Below, piece after piece: positions 7,725 through 14,590 of a DNA stretch of 14,590 nucleotides. Origin of the DNA: CAZPEV01 sp964585635 (GTDB taxonomy: Bacteria; Zixibacteria; MSB-5A5; GN15; JAAZOE01). The position numbers were made by a program, and so were the translations under genes. The notes under the pieces were generated by a model. That model saw only the letters and a program-made list of their open reading frames with translations. It did not search any database and had not been told where the DNA came from. The stretch lies in the NCBI GenBank assembly GCA_964585635.1, contig CAZPEV010000073.1:1-14590 (forward strand), given 5' to 3'. How positions within the stretch are numbered: the first letter of the stretch is position 1; every line of letters begins with the position of its first letter.

Positions 7725-7801
7725 ATGTTATTGAGCGAGCCTTTCTTCCTGCCTTTGGTCGTCCTTTTAGAACGGGTAATCCACAGAGCGTTGCGGGGCA
7801 T
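7721..7801 (-). CDS. Possible 26-residue basic leader peptide
   Basis: A short frame starts at ATG 7801 and stops at TGA 7723-7721, overlapping the membrane-protein ATG by four bases. The peptide begins MPRNALWITRSK and ends GRKKGSLNNI, with nine Lys/Arg. There is no strong ribosome site at the usual distance. AGGAGG lies at 7834-7829, about 27 bases upstream, and no common start codon lies closer to it in frame. The frame stays open upstream to a stop at 7871-7873. The four-base stop/start overlap and the missing ribosome site of the next gene favour a real coupled leader, but such a short frame could occur by chance. Confidence 0.3.
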   Translation of the reverse strand: MPRNALWITRSKRTTKGRKKGSLNNI

Positions 7802-8199
7802 GTCAACGTTATCCGAATAAGGAATCTTCCTCCTGCCCGGTGATATTATGACGGCGATAACAAACCTAAATCAAGAACGAACCGTTCAAAATGTCAATTT
7901 ATAAATGAAGGTGGGGGGTGCCCCCCCGGGCTGACGTTGCGGCACAAAGCGTTACGCCACGGCGCCGTCGCTTGTTTTGTGCGCGGCCCGCTGCGGCGGG
8001 TCTGTATCTCACCGAATAGGAATCATCCTGGCGGATGCTTATATGGGCCGGGCGCAGAATGATTCTCTCGCCAAGGAGTTTTTGCGGCGCAGAATTCGAC
8101 AAGCGAAAATGGCAGAGGCGGTCCGCAGTCAAGGATTTGGTCGCTTTTGCTCTTTAGGGGACGTTTGCTTCGGTGCGACAAGGCAGCGGCGGAGACAAG
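7802..8199. other. Non-coding stretch rich in inverted repeats
   Basis: I see no convincing gene. GGGGGG-TG-CCCCCC lies at 7913-7926. Around the palindrome ACGGCGCCGT (7959-7968) there is an outer inverted repeat, GCACAAAGCG (from 7943) with CGCTTGTTTTGTGC (to 7982), so 7943-7982 could fold into one long imperfect hairpin. CCCGC-TGCG-GCGGG lies at 7987-8000. From 8001 to 8199 nothing recognisable is found; two short overlapping frames on opposite strands have no start signals or domain features. The region may hold an old mobile repeat or a structured RNA. Confidence 0.45.
7869..7897 (-). promoter_or_regulatory. Weak candidate promoter for the membrane/MBL module
   Basis: On the minus strand TTGACA (7897-7892) is followed after 17 bases by TTGATT (7874-7869), which is a poor -10 box. 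It is the best -35 match upstream of the module and sits beside an AT-rich patch. Confidence 0.2.
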
Positions 8200-8233
8200 C
8201 AGGCCCGATTATCCTGTCAGACAATCGGGCCTG
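8200..8233 (-). terminator. Hairpin downstream of citF
   Basis: CAGGCCCGATT (8200-8210) pairs perfectly with AATCGGGCCTG (8223-8233), an 11-base stem around a 12-base loop. It starts 13 bases after the citF stop. On the minus strand it is followed by CTTGTCT, a weak T tract, so it may end transcription or protect the 3' end. Confidence 0.6.
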
Positions 8234-8246
8234 AGAGTGAAATCGC

Positions 8247-9806
8247 TTATTTCAGCTTGCGGATGACATCCAGCAGCGTGCCGTCGCGCCATTCGATAGC
8301 GTGGACAACCTGGTCGGTCGTTTCCGGGTTCGGTGGAATCGTGCCGAAAGCTTGTGCCGCCGCCACCGATTTGGCGTGCAGTTCCTCGATCGGCACCAAT
8401 TTGAGGCCGCATTGCCCGGCGCGGGAAACGATGGCATCCTTATAGCTACTCCGGCTCTTCGGATTGATCGCGGCGTATTCCTCGGTTACGACGACGTCGA
8501 TCACCTCGCCCGGCGTGGTGCGGGTGAAGACTTTCTCCACCACCTTGGGAAATCCCTTGCCGTTCTTGCCGGTCGCCAGCGGCAGAAAGATGATCGTCAA
8601 GTCGGCGCCGGCGGCAACATCCTGCCCGCCGCCGATCCCGCCGACGATCCGCCCCCCGGCGCAGACGGTGTTGACGTCGAAGTTCAGGTCGACCTCCAAC
8701 GCCGACAGCACCGCCAAATCGAGCATGTTGACGGCGGCCTCTTTGTTGGCCACGGAGGCGTAGTATGAGGTCGTGATTTCATGATGATTGGGATTGGTCA
8801 GCATCGACTCGAATACCTTGGGGCTAGGCTCGAAGAGCTGGCCGTGCATCAGGCGCCGCACCGTTCCCTCATCGAGCATGTCGACGTGCAGCGACGTGAT
8901 CCCGCCGATGGTGAAGTTGGCCTTGATCTTCATTTCCTTGAGCAGTCTGCGGATATTGTCCAGCACGATCAACCCCGCCCCGCTGCCGACCTGGAAACCG
9001 AAGTTGTCTTTGATCACGCCGGAGGCGATCATCACCTTGGTGACATTATCGGCCACCTGGGCGTTGAAGGGGTTGGTTTTGGCTTTGGCGATGTCAAGCG
9101 TCCCCGATCCGATGCCGGAGTTTTGCCCGCCCGATCCGATCGGTACGACAAAATCGACCTGTTCCATCGAAATCGGCGTCGGCATGATCAGCGTCTCGCT
9201 GACCATTCCCGCCAGCAGGCAGACATGGTCGGCAAATTCGGCGTCGGCGGCGAATAGTCCCACCGGCCCGCATAACTCATCCGGTTTGCCCAAAAGGCCG
9301 TTGGCGTTCCCCCAGACGTCCGCCATCGGCACCGGTCCGAAGGCGACCTTGATCCGCACTTCGCCGGTTTGAAGCTTGCGCACCCGGTCGCCGTGCGAGA
9401 ATCCGATCGTTACCCAGGGCAGCAATTCTCCTTTTACTATATGGTCCCCCAGCGCCCGGTAGGGGTTGCCGTACAGGCCGCCGATGACGCCCTCGCGCAC
9501 CGCCTCGATCAGCCAGGGATCGACATGATCGAAATAGGCGTTGCCGTATATGATTATCCCCCGTTTCTTCCTTTCCCGCAGCTTTTTGACCACCTGTTTC
9601 AGGCCGACGTCTCCCATGCGGTAATAGTGCGGGTAGGAGATGGTGTCGCCGTCCTCGATCAGTTCCATGACCGCGTCGAGGGTGGTCACTTTGCTTTTCC
9701 GGTGGGGAATCCGCTCGGCGATTTTGCGGCCGATAAACCTTCCGGCTTGCGGTTGCGGATTGAAGGCCGACAGGTACGGTTTATACTCTTTGCCGTTGAT
9801 AATCAT
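8247..9806 (-). CDS. citF: Citrate lyase alpha subunit (citrate CoA-transferase)
   Basis: The product has 519 residues, close to the usual length of about 510 for CitF. The subunit moves the acyl-carrier thioester from acetyl to citrate in the CitDEF complex, which cleaves citrate to acetate and oxaloacetate in the cytoplasm. Family stretches are visible along the whole length: KEYKPY at the N-terminus, DGDTISYPHYYRMGD (52-66), SHGDRVRKLQTGE and GNANGLLG (137-173), IGSGGQNSGIGSGT (223-236), GGRIVGGIGGGQD (384-396), TPGEVIDVVVTEEYAAINP (431-449). The start at 9806 is chosen over an in-frame ATG at 10010. The longer form would overlap the next gene's coding end and begin upstream of the promoter at 9879-9907, its extra 68 residues look random, and GGAG stands 10 bases before ATG 9806. 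No citD, citE, citC or citrate transporter is in the window. A more general CoA-transferase role cannot be excluded. Confidence 0.88.
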   Translation of the reverse strand: MIINGKEYKPYLSAFNPQPQAGRFIGRKIAERIPHRKSKVTTLDAVMELIEDGDTISYPHYYRMGDVGLKQVVKKLRERKKRGIIIYGNAYFDHVDPWLIEAVREGVIGGLYGNPYRALGDHIVKGELLPWVTIGFSHGDRVRKLQTGEVRIKVAFGPVPMADVWGNANGLLGKPDELCGPVGLFAADAEFADHVCLLAGMVSETLIMPTPISMEQVDFVVPIGSGGQNSGIGSGTLDIAKAKTNPFNAQVADNVTKVMIASGVIKDNFGFQVGSGAGLIVLDNIRRLLKEMKIKANFTIGGITSLHVDMLDEGTVRRLMHGQLFEPSPKVFESMLTNPNHHEITTSYYASVANKEAAVNMLDLAVLSALEVDLNFDVNTVCAGGRIVGGIGGGQDVAAGADLTIIFLPLATGKNGKGFPKVVEKVFTRTTPGEVIDVVVTEEYAAINPKSRSSYKDAIVSRAGQCGLKLVPIEELHAKSVAAAQAFGTIPPNPETTDQVVHAIEWRDGTLLDVIRKLK

Positions 9807-9878
9807 CGTGGTGTTGCTCCTTTGCTCTTTTCGACCGGGGGCCATGTCCGGTCGGGGGATTAATTCAATGCTCGGGGG

Positions 9879-9907
9879 ATAATACGCAAAACCGGGCCGT
9901 TTATCAA
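9879..9907 (-). promoter_or_regulatory. Sigma70-type promoter for citF
   Basis: On the minus strand TTGATA (9907-9902) and TATTAT (9884-9879) are separated by 17 bases, 5/6 matches each. Transcription would start near 9872, giving a leader of about 66 bases to ATG 9806. This supports the short start and independent transcription of citF. Confidence 0.6.
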
Positions 9908-9952
9908 GGGGGGGCATGGAAGTTGGCGGCGGGGGCCGTGTATGATGAAGGC

Positions 9953-12478
9953 TTATTTGATAATCACCAGTTTGCCCAATTGCTCGCCCAGTTCCGAACG
10001 AACGCTCCAAATATATATGCCGCTCATTATCGACTGCGTGTTCCGGCTGATCATATTCCAGGTCTCCTCCTGTGATCCCGGATCACCATCGGGATGATAA
10101 TGCTTGATCTCCTGCACCAAATCACCCGCCAGGGTGTATATCCGGATCGTGCAGCCATTGGGCAGGTTGGCGAAATGAACCTCCCGCGACCACTCCACCC
10201 GTTTTGTCCGATGACGGTTCTCGTAGCCATCCCGCGCATACCCGCCATCGGCCCGATACGGATTGGGATAGACGATCACCCCCAAACCCTCCTTCTCCAC
10301 CATCTCCGATGACGGCAGGGGAAACTCCCGCACGACGTTGATCAGGGGGGAGGTCTCCAACACCCCGACGTTCTCATCCAATGATCCCCGACTGAAGGCG
10401 GTCACCGCCAGATAGCACGGCTCCGAGGGCTGCAGGTTGTCGATGATATACTCGTACTCGTAATACCGCTGGTATCCCTCCTCAGTCGTATCGCCGGGGT
10501 TATACTTGGGGGCTTCCGGATAGAGCTTGTGAATCTTGAGGGGATCAGACAGGTCCGACTGATTCCAGTCCTGGGGAACAAAGAAGCGGTAGCGGCCGGT
10601 TCGGGGATCGGTGAAGGGATGGAACTCATTATAGTGCTGGGTCGGGTCGAAATCGAGGCCGTAGAGTACTTGCAGGCTGTCTCGGGACACCGGCAGACCC
10701 TGCTTGATCCAATGAGCGACCGTCTCGCTGTACTCCCAGATGACATAATCCTCGATATCATAGGAGGTCAACAGCACAAAGTCGGTCAGGCGGTTTTCCT
10801 TCCCCAGGTAGACTTTGTATCCCTCGAACGACCTGTCCCCGGTCAAAAAGTCGATGGCGGTTTCGGATTCCCGGCCGTTCCAGCGCAGGACAATTTTGCC
10901 GGTGGTGGGATAAGTGCGGAGCTTGGGAGCCGGCGGCGGGGCCACGGTGCGAAAGTCCGGGACGCCGTCGCCGCGATAGTAGACCTTGTGGGAGTCGACC
11001 ACAAAGCTGTCGTCGGGGATATCGGGAGTGGTGTCGCGCCAGGTGTAATACCAGCAGAATTGGCCGGCGTTGTCGTCGCCGTCGGTGTCGACGCCGGGGT
11101 TGTCGTAGACATACTCTGCCCAGCGGGCGTTGCGGTCGAGGTGGTCGAAGTTGAGGTGGGGGAAGTAGGCGCTGGGGTAGTAGGTTCCAAAGTAATCTTT
11201 ATAGTCGTTGGGATTGACATGAAAGCTGTCGGCGGCGACGAGAGCCATGGAGAAGGAGACCGAATCTCCCGGCGCCAGGTCATACGGGCCGAAGGATATG
11301 ACGTAATCATCATCGGTGCCCCTGGCGTAATCGAGCACTTCGGGTGGCGGAGGGAGAAAGCCCTCATTGGAATGGTCGAATCCGCAAAACAGTTGATCGT
11401 AGTCGAACTCCGGGTGTGACATAAGGTAGTACCTATTCTTATCTCCCCAGGGCCGTCCCATGCCAAGGCCGAAATCGCGATAAGGGTCTTCCTCCGTCCC
11501 CGCCATCCGTGGCCCCCAGTAAAACTCGGCCCACCAGTTGTAGTTGAGAATCTTATTTTTGGGCCGCACGCTCAGGAGGCGCACGCCGATTATGCCGGTG
11601 GGAGACAGGTAACTCCATTTCCCGTCCGGTGTGGGAAGACCGTCGATATCGGCCAGCCAGGCGATATTGATGCTGTCCTCATCAAGGCACATTCCCGGTT
11701 GCGCCGGCGCCGTCCGGCGGAAACCGCAGATGGCTTTCTCTCGAAACTTGAGACTATCATAATAGCCCGGCGTGCCAGCAATAGACAGACCGATGAACAT
11801 TTTGGAGATTACCTTGGCGCCGATATTGGTGATGGTATAGTCGAAGAGGATGAAATCATCGGCGTAGGCATAACTCCAGGCATAGCTGCTCTGGCGTATC
11901 GAGACATGCAGCGGGATGTGGGGCCGGTTATCAAAAGGATCGATCATCGCATATGCCGGGAAGGTGTCGGTGTAGGTGCAGATGAAATCCTGTTCCGATT
12001 TGGCCTCGGGGCTGTAGTATGGACTGGAGCGGAGTGTTGATCTGCGGATAAAATCACCCGCGGCGCCGGCATCAGGCGCGAACTCGGTACCTCCGGCAAT
12101 TGAAACCAGGGTGTCTTCACCGACAATCCCCCCAATCCAAAGGTCGCCGCCGTATAAATATTGAATCTTGGAGCCAAGCGGGTATTCGCAGATAATGTCT
12201 CGCGTATAGGGAGGAAACCAACCGGGACCATATCCAAATGTGCCATAATTCGAGACCGCCAGGCCCAAACTACCGATGGTGTGGAATTCGTCTTGCGCAT
12301 TTGGAAGACCGATAATTGCCTTCAATGTCGGCCCAGGGGATGGAAAGATCATGGCTGAATCCGGCGGTTGACCGGCGGCAGGCACCATGCTGGCAAGGCA
12401 GATGATATAAATTGTCATCGCTCCAGCGAGAACGGGCAAGTTATTGGCATAACGATTAATGCCAATACGATCCAACAT
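9953..12478 (-). CDS. Large secreted protein with PNPY/FlgD-like C-terminal sorting-type domain
   Basis: The product has 841 residues. A hydrophobic segment at about 15-34 ends in VPAAGQ, consistent with a signal peptide after a longer polar N-terminus. The body has aromatic and Asp/Gly-rich beta-strand sequence (GGDLWIGGIVGEDTLVS, DYDQLFCGFDHSNEGFLPPP, APGDSVSFSMALVAADS) and, around residues 505-560, a stretch resembling a fibronectin-III repeat (APKLRTYPTTGKIVLRW, FEGYKVYLG). The last 108 residues (734-841) begin VIVYPNPYRADGG, contain IRIYTLAGDLVQEIKH and SGIYIWSVRSE, and end GKLVIIK. That is the layout of FlgD-Ig-like and type IX (Por) sorting tails. I do not recognise a catalytic domain. 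The start has AAGGGAT upstream of the ATG. Likely an extracellular or surface protein, function unknown; the sorting role of the tail rests on resemblance only. Confidence 0.85.
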   Translation of the reverse strand: MLDRIGINRYANNLPVLAGAMTIYIICLASMVPAAGQPPDSAMIFPSPGPTLKAIIGLPNAQDEFHTIGSLGLAVSNYGTFGYGPGWFPPYTRDIICEYPLGSKIQYLYGGDLWIGGIVGEDTLVSIAGGTEFAPDAGAAGDFIRRSTLRSSPYYSPEAKSEQDFICTYTDTFPAYAMIDPFDNRPHIPLHVSIRQSSYAWSYAYADDFILFDYTITNIGAKVISKMFIGLSIAGTPGYYDSLKFREKAICGFRRTAPAQPGMCLDEDSINIAWLADIDGLPTPDGKWSYLSPTGIIGVRLLSVRPKNKILNYNWWAEFYWGPRMAGTEEDPYRDFGLGMGRPWGDKNRYYLMSHPEFDYDQLFCGFDHSNEGFLPPPPEVLDYARGTDDDYVISFGPYDLAPGDSVSFSMALVAADSFHVNPNDYKDYFGTYYPSAYFPHLNFDHLDRNARWAEYVYDNPGVDTDGDDNAGQFCWYYTWRDTTPDIPDDSFVVDSHKVYYRGDGVPDFRTVAPPPAPKLRTYPTTGKIVLRWNGRESETAIDFLTGDRSFEGYKVYLGKENRLTDFVLLTSYDIEDYVIWEYSETVAHWIKQGLPVSRDSLQVLYGLDFDPTQHYNEFHPFTDPRTGRYRFFVPQDWNQSDLSDPLKIHKLYPEAPKYNPGDTTEEGYQRYYEYEYIIDNLQPSEPCYLAVTAFSRGSLDENVGVLETSPLINVVREFPLPSSEMVEKEGLGVIVYPNPYRADGGYARDGYENRHRTKRVEWSREVHFANLPNGCTIRIYTLAGDLVQEIKHYHPDGDPGSQEETWNMISRNTQSIMSGIYIWSVRSELGEQLGKLVIIK

Positions 12479-12602
12479 ATATATCCCTTGCTTATTTGGC
12501 TATGCTTACATAGCATAAATCCCGTATCAACGATGGATTTTCGGTCATTGCCAGAAAATGAAATATTTCCTTCTTACAACTGATATATAGTGGTTTTTTA
12601 TC

Positions 12603-12617
12603 AAAACGGGTATCCCG
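12603..12617 (-). terminator. Weak hairpin with T run after the cysteine-rich gene
   Basis: On the minus strand CGGG-ATA-CCCG (12617-12607) is followed by TTTT (12606-12603), 35 bases past the stop at 12652. The stem is only four pairs, so its strength is doubtful. Confidence 0.25.
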
Positions 12618-12651
12618 CCCGACTTATTACTGCAATGGCATGGTTAGGCTC

Positions 12652-12948
12652 TCATTCAATGCCTCCCCCGGCGCACACCTCATATTGGCAGTGTTTAATA
12701 CCACCGCAGCTGGGCGTGTTTACGAATAAGCAATCGCATCGGCACGATACGTCGAGATCGCCGGGCCTCAGAACGCATACTCCCCACATTTGCGTATCCT
12801 CATTGTAGCAGCAATTGTTAAGATCGCCGATAACGTCGCATGGCTCGGGGCGTTTTTCATCCGCCCTCAAAGATGAGTGAAATCCGAAGCTATAGGCGAA
12901 AACAAAGACTGCAAACAGGATCAACAGAATACAGGCTTTCCCTTTCAT
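12652..12948 (-). CDS. Small exported cysteine-rich protein
   Basis: The product has 98 residues from ATG 12948. A longer in-frame start at 12978 is less likely, because the inner ATG has an excellent ribosome site (GGGAGGTGA, spacing about 4 bases) and gives a clean signal peptide (MKGKACILLILFAVFVFAYS, probable cut after SLRA at about residue 29). The mature part of about 69 residues has ten cysteines: 37, 46, 47, 58, 69, 71, 73, 81, 87 and 92. It contains the dense motifs NNCCYNED and SCRCDCLF, and ends CAGGGIE. No known family recognised. The high cysteine content suggests a disulfide-bonded or metal-binding exported protein. It lies 82 bases downstream of the redoxin gene on the same strand, probably in one operon, which fits a need for help with disulfides. 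Confidence 0.75.
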   Translation of the reverse strand: MKGKACILLILFAVFVFAYSFGFHSSLRADEKRPEPCDVIGDLNNCCYNEDTQMWGVCVLRPGDLDVSCRCDCLFVNTPSCGGIKHCQYEVCAGGGIE

Positions 12949-13030
12949 AATATCACCTCCCTTCCTCTGACGTTCCATTCATGGCAATCGTTTATTTGAA
13001 GCTGCTAGGGGCAGGATACCCGTATTTCAA

Positions 13031-13618
13031 TTATTTGCCTCGACTCTGTTCCACAATGTCCGCAATATCCGCATTCGGCATGACGCCGGATATCACGTCC
13101 ACAATTGTCAGGGCGCGGTCAACGACGAAGTTCATCGGAACGGCCTTTATCCCCAACCGCTTTCCATACTCCCCATTGCGATCTATCAACAGCGGGCAAT
13201 CCAAGCCCGTCTTTTCTATGACATATCGCACTTCCGTTTGGTCGGCCGCCGAAATCAGGATAAAGCAAGTCTCATCTTCCGGCTTGGGGCCGATTCCTTT
13301 GATGGCCGCCAATTCAGCCCGGCTAAATGAACATTCCGGGCTGAAGATAACAACTACCGACCGGTCGCACAGAATATCACTCAAACGGATTTCACGACCC
13401 TTCAGATCAGCCAACACGGCATCCGGCAACACCTTTCCCACGGTCAGCCCCGTACCCATTTCCTTTAAGACCGCCTCCGTTTGTCTGGCCCGCTGGCGGT
13501 CTGCTTTCCAGTCTTGCACCGCTGTAGCGGTTTTCATTCCCAAAACATATGCTATCGCGATTATAACAAGAATAGACAGAAGAAAAAGACCTACCCTGCG
13601 AAGCCCCTTCCAAGACAT
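13031..13618 (-). CDS. Membrane-anchored thioredoxin-fold (redoxin/TlpA-like) protein with CxxS site
   Basis: The product has 195 residues. One N-terminal membrane helix (about 9-27) anchors a thioredoxin-like domain outside the membrane. Domain signs: GKVLPDAVLADLKGREIRLS (61-80), the active-site strand VVVIFSPECSFSRAEL (88-103) and a cis-proline region (KAVPMNFVVD, Pro161). The usual CxxC is here Cys96-Ser-Phe-Ser99, so only one active-site cysteine remains. Other cysteines at 84, 118 and 141 could resolve a disulfide, as in peroxiredoxins, or the protein may act as a disulfide isomerase or mixed-disulfide trap. The ribosome site GGAGGTG precedes the ATG. A promoter lies at 13723-13751, and the cysteine-rich exported protein follows 82 bases downstream. 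The substrate is unknown. Confidence 0.82.
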   Translation of the reverse strand: MSWKGLRRVGLFLLSILVIIAIAYVLGMKTATAVQDWKADRQRARQTEAVLKEMGTGLTVGKVLPDAVLADLKGREIRLSDILCDRSVVVIFSPECSFSRAELAAIKGIGPKPEDETCFILISAADQTEVRYVIEKTGLDCPLLIDRNGEYGKRLGIKAVPMNFVVDRALTIVDVISGVMPNADIADIVEQSRGK

Positions 13619-13722
13619 CCAGCACCTCCATATCTAATCGACTGCTGCATGGCAGGGCCAGTTTTGTTGATACAGATTAGTCAAGATGCAAAGTCCAGGT
13701 GCCTTCCACGGCCCGCAGTAAG

Positions 13723-13751
13723 AATAAACAAGCCATGACTCCTTATGTCAA
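13723..13751 (-). promoter_or_regulatory. Promoter for the redoxin / cysteine-rich operon
   Basis: On the minus strand TTGACA (13751-13746) is a perfect -35 box. After 17 bases TTTATT (13728-13723) stands as a -10 box with 4/6 matches. It would give a leader of about 100 bases before ATG 13618. Confidence 0.45.
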
Positions 13752-13781
13752 GAGCGAATATGCCGAATGCCCCGGCGGGGG

Positions 13782-13844
13782 CGCACCGGCGTGCGTCCTT
13801 TTGGCCACCCGGCGCCGACACGCGGGCCGGGTCTCCCTGCCCGC
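13782..13844. repeat. GC-rich inverted repeats, probably a worn palindromic element
   Basis: CGCAC-CGGC-GTGCG lies at 13782-13795. GCGGGC (13822-13827) pairs with GCCCGC (13839-13844), and inside it GGG pairs with CCC around TCT. The style (GGGCNGGGTCTCCC and its mirror) resembles the palindromes at 2336-2401 and 2935-3002. Confidence 0.45.
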
Positions 13845-13876
13845 CGTGCATGATTGGCGTCGCGTATGCTTTCACC

Positions 13877-13905
13877 TTGAATACCGGTGTCCCATTGCCC
13901 ATATT
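13877..13905 (+). promoter_or_regulatory. Candidate promoter for the M32 peptidase
   Basis: TTGAAT (13877-13882) and CATATT (13900-13905) are 17 bases apart, 4/6 matches each. They lie 38 bases before the ATG at 13944. Confidence 0.3.
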
Positions 13906-13943
13906 GTCGGAAACCGATCGGCTGTCGGGAAAAGGAGTAAATC

Positions 13944-14590
13944 ATGCCGAATGCTCAGCAGACATATGAACAGCTTCTGGCGACAATAAAAGAACTCGCG
14001 CTGCTGCAATCATGCCAGGCGATCTTGGGATGGGATCAGCGCACCTATATGCCGACCAAAGGAGCCAAGCACCGGTCCAGGCAAATGGCTCTCTTGGCCG
14101 GTATGTTTCACGAGAAGATCATCTCACCGGAAATCGGCCGGATGCTGGATACGGTCAAGGGAACCGACCTGACATCGGACAAGAAGCCGGAAGCGGCCGC
14201 CAATATCCGCGAGATCGCCTATGCCTATGACAAATTGGTCAAGGTGCCCAAGGAATGGGTCGAGGAATTCACCAGGATCAAAGCGATCGCGCAAATGGTC
14301 TGGATCGAGGCGCGGAAGAAGAATGATTTTGCCATGTTTCTGCCGCACTTGAAAACGATTATCGACTTCAAACGGCAGTACGCCGACATGATCGGGTACG
14401 CCGCCGACCCGTACGATCCCCTTCTGGATGATTTCGAGCCGGGCGCCACTTATAAGGAGATAGGGCAGGTTTTCGCCGCCTTCCGCGACGAGTTGGTCGC
14501 TCTGGCGGCGCAGATCGCCGCGTCAACCGTCCATCCCGATAGCTCGATTTTGACGAGAGATTATCCCGTGGAGGCGCAGGAAAAGTTCGG
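13944..14590 (+). CDS. M32 carboxypeptidase (Taq type), N-terminal part
   Basis: 215 codons are visible and the gene runs off the right edge. M32 enzymes are cytoplasmic zinc carboxypeptidases of about 500 residues that remove residues from the C-terminus of peptides. Family marks in this N-terminal helical part are LGWDQRTYMPTKGAKHRSRQ near residues 28-47 and the YDPLLDDFEPG segment near residue 155. The catalytic HEXXH motif would lie beyond the window, so activity cannot be judged here. AAAGGAG stands 7 bases before the ATG. It is the only gene on the plus strand and diverges from the redoxin operon. Confidence 0.92.
   Translation, partial: MPNAQQTYEQLLATIKELALLQSCQAILGWDQRTYMPTKGAKHRSRQMALLAGMFHEKIISPEIGRMLDTVKGTDLTSDKKPEAAANIREIAYAYDKLVKVPKEWVEEFTRIKAIAQMVWIEARKKNDFAMFLPHLKTIIDFKRQYADMIGYAADPYDPLLDDFEPGATYKEIGQVFAAFRDELVALAAQIAASTVHPDSSILTRDYPVEAQEKF

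Larger units (their letters stand above)
13619..13943. other. Divergent intergenic region with two promoters and GC hairpins
   Basis: This region separates the minus-strand redoxin operon from the plus-strand peptidase. It carries a candidate promoter for each direction (13723-13751 and 13877-13905) and a GC-rich block with hairpins between them. No gene is convincing: the short frames on both strands have no ribosome site or recognisable domain. Confidence 0.5.

Noticed and set aside
7899..8234. Two short overlapping frames on opposite strands
   Set aside because: They cover inverted repeats, have no ribosome site and no recognisable motif.
8301..9863. Several plus-strand frames of 155-194 residues
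   Set aside because: All are antisense to citF, which matches its family along the whole length.
9807..10010. Longer N-terminus for CitF starting at 10010
   Set aside because: It would overlap the coding end of the upstream gene and begin before the promoter at 9879-9907; the extra residues match nothing in CitF.
10529..11419. 296-residue plus-strand frame rich in Val/Gly
   Set aside because: Antisense to the 841-residue secreted protein; no ribosome site, and low-complexity translation.
12949..12978. Ten-residue upstream extension of the cysteine-rich protein
   Set aside because: The inner ATG has a near-perfect ribosome site and gives a clean signal peptide; the extension lacks both.
12981..13637. 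218-residue plus-strand frame
   Set aside because: Fully antisense to the redoxin gene, which has a membrane helix, an active-site motif and a ribosome site.

Overview
The window looks like a chromosomal piece from an uncultured, fairly GC-rich bacterium of the FCB/Zixibacteria type. The reasons are large secreted multidomain proteins, a two-repeat dockerin-like tail ending in a 'KGGPAP' motif, a PNPY/FlgD-like C-terminal tail of the type IX kind, an SBBP beta-propeller protein, and small palindromic repeats between and inside genes. The lineage is inferred from gene style, not from a marker gene. I see no rRNA, tRNA, CRISPR array or transposase.

Layout. Nearly everything is on the minus strand. 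(1) Positions 1-2698: a secreted SBBP-repeat/beta-helix protein, cut by the left edge, with a one-base frame conflict at its expected start and two palindromes inside its coding sequence. (2) 2712-3064: a gap with a good promoter, GC palindromes and a terminator. (3) 3065-6217: a secreted M28 metallopeptidase with two fibronectin-III-like domains, a GATase-like domain and a dockerin tail. (4) 6344-6452: what looks like the decayed end of another dockerin gene, with its terminator. (5) 6464-7801: an AT-richer, tightly overlapping module of a ComEC-like metallo-beta-lactamase-fold protein, a small four-helix membrane protein and a possible 26-residue basic leader peptide. (6) 7802-8199: non-coding, rich in inverted repeats. 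(7) 8247-9806: citrate lyase alpha subunit (citF) with a strong promoter. (8) 9953-12478: a large secreted protein with a PNPY/FlgD-like tail. (9) 12652-13618: a membrane-anchored thioredoxin-fold protein followed by a small exported ten-cysteine protein, probably one operon. (10) 13944-end: the 5' part of an M32 carboxypeptidase on the plus strand.

How the genes fit together. Most of the window makes cell-surface or secreted proteins: an adhesin/propeller type, a protease and a sorting-tail protein. The redoxin and the cysteine-rich protein may form a small exported-disulfide system. CitF is a soluble metabolic enzyme, here without citD or citE. The membrane protein plus MBL pair looks like a mobile two-gene module of unknown function and is the best candidate for an undescribed system; a conflict or defence role is only a guess.
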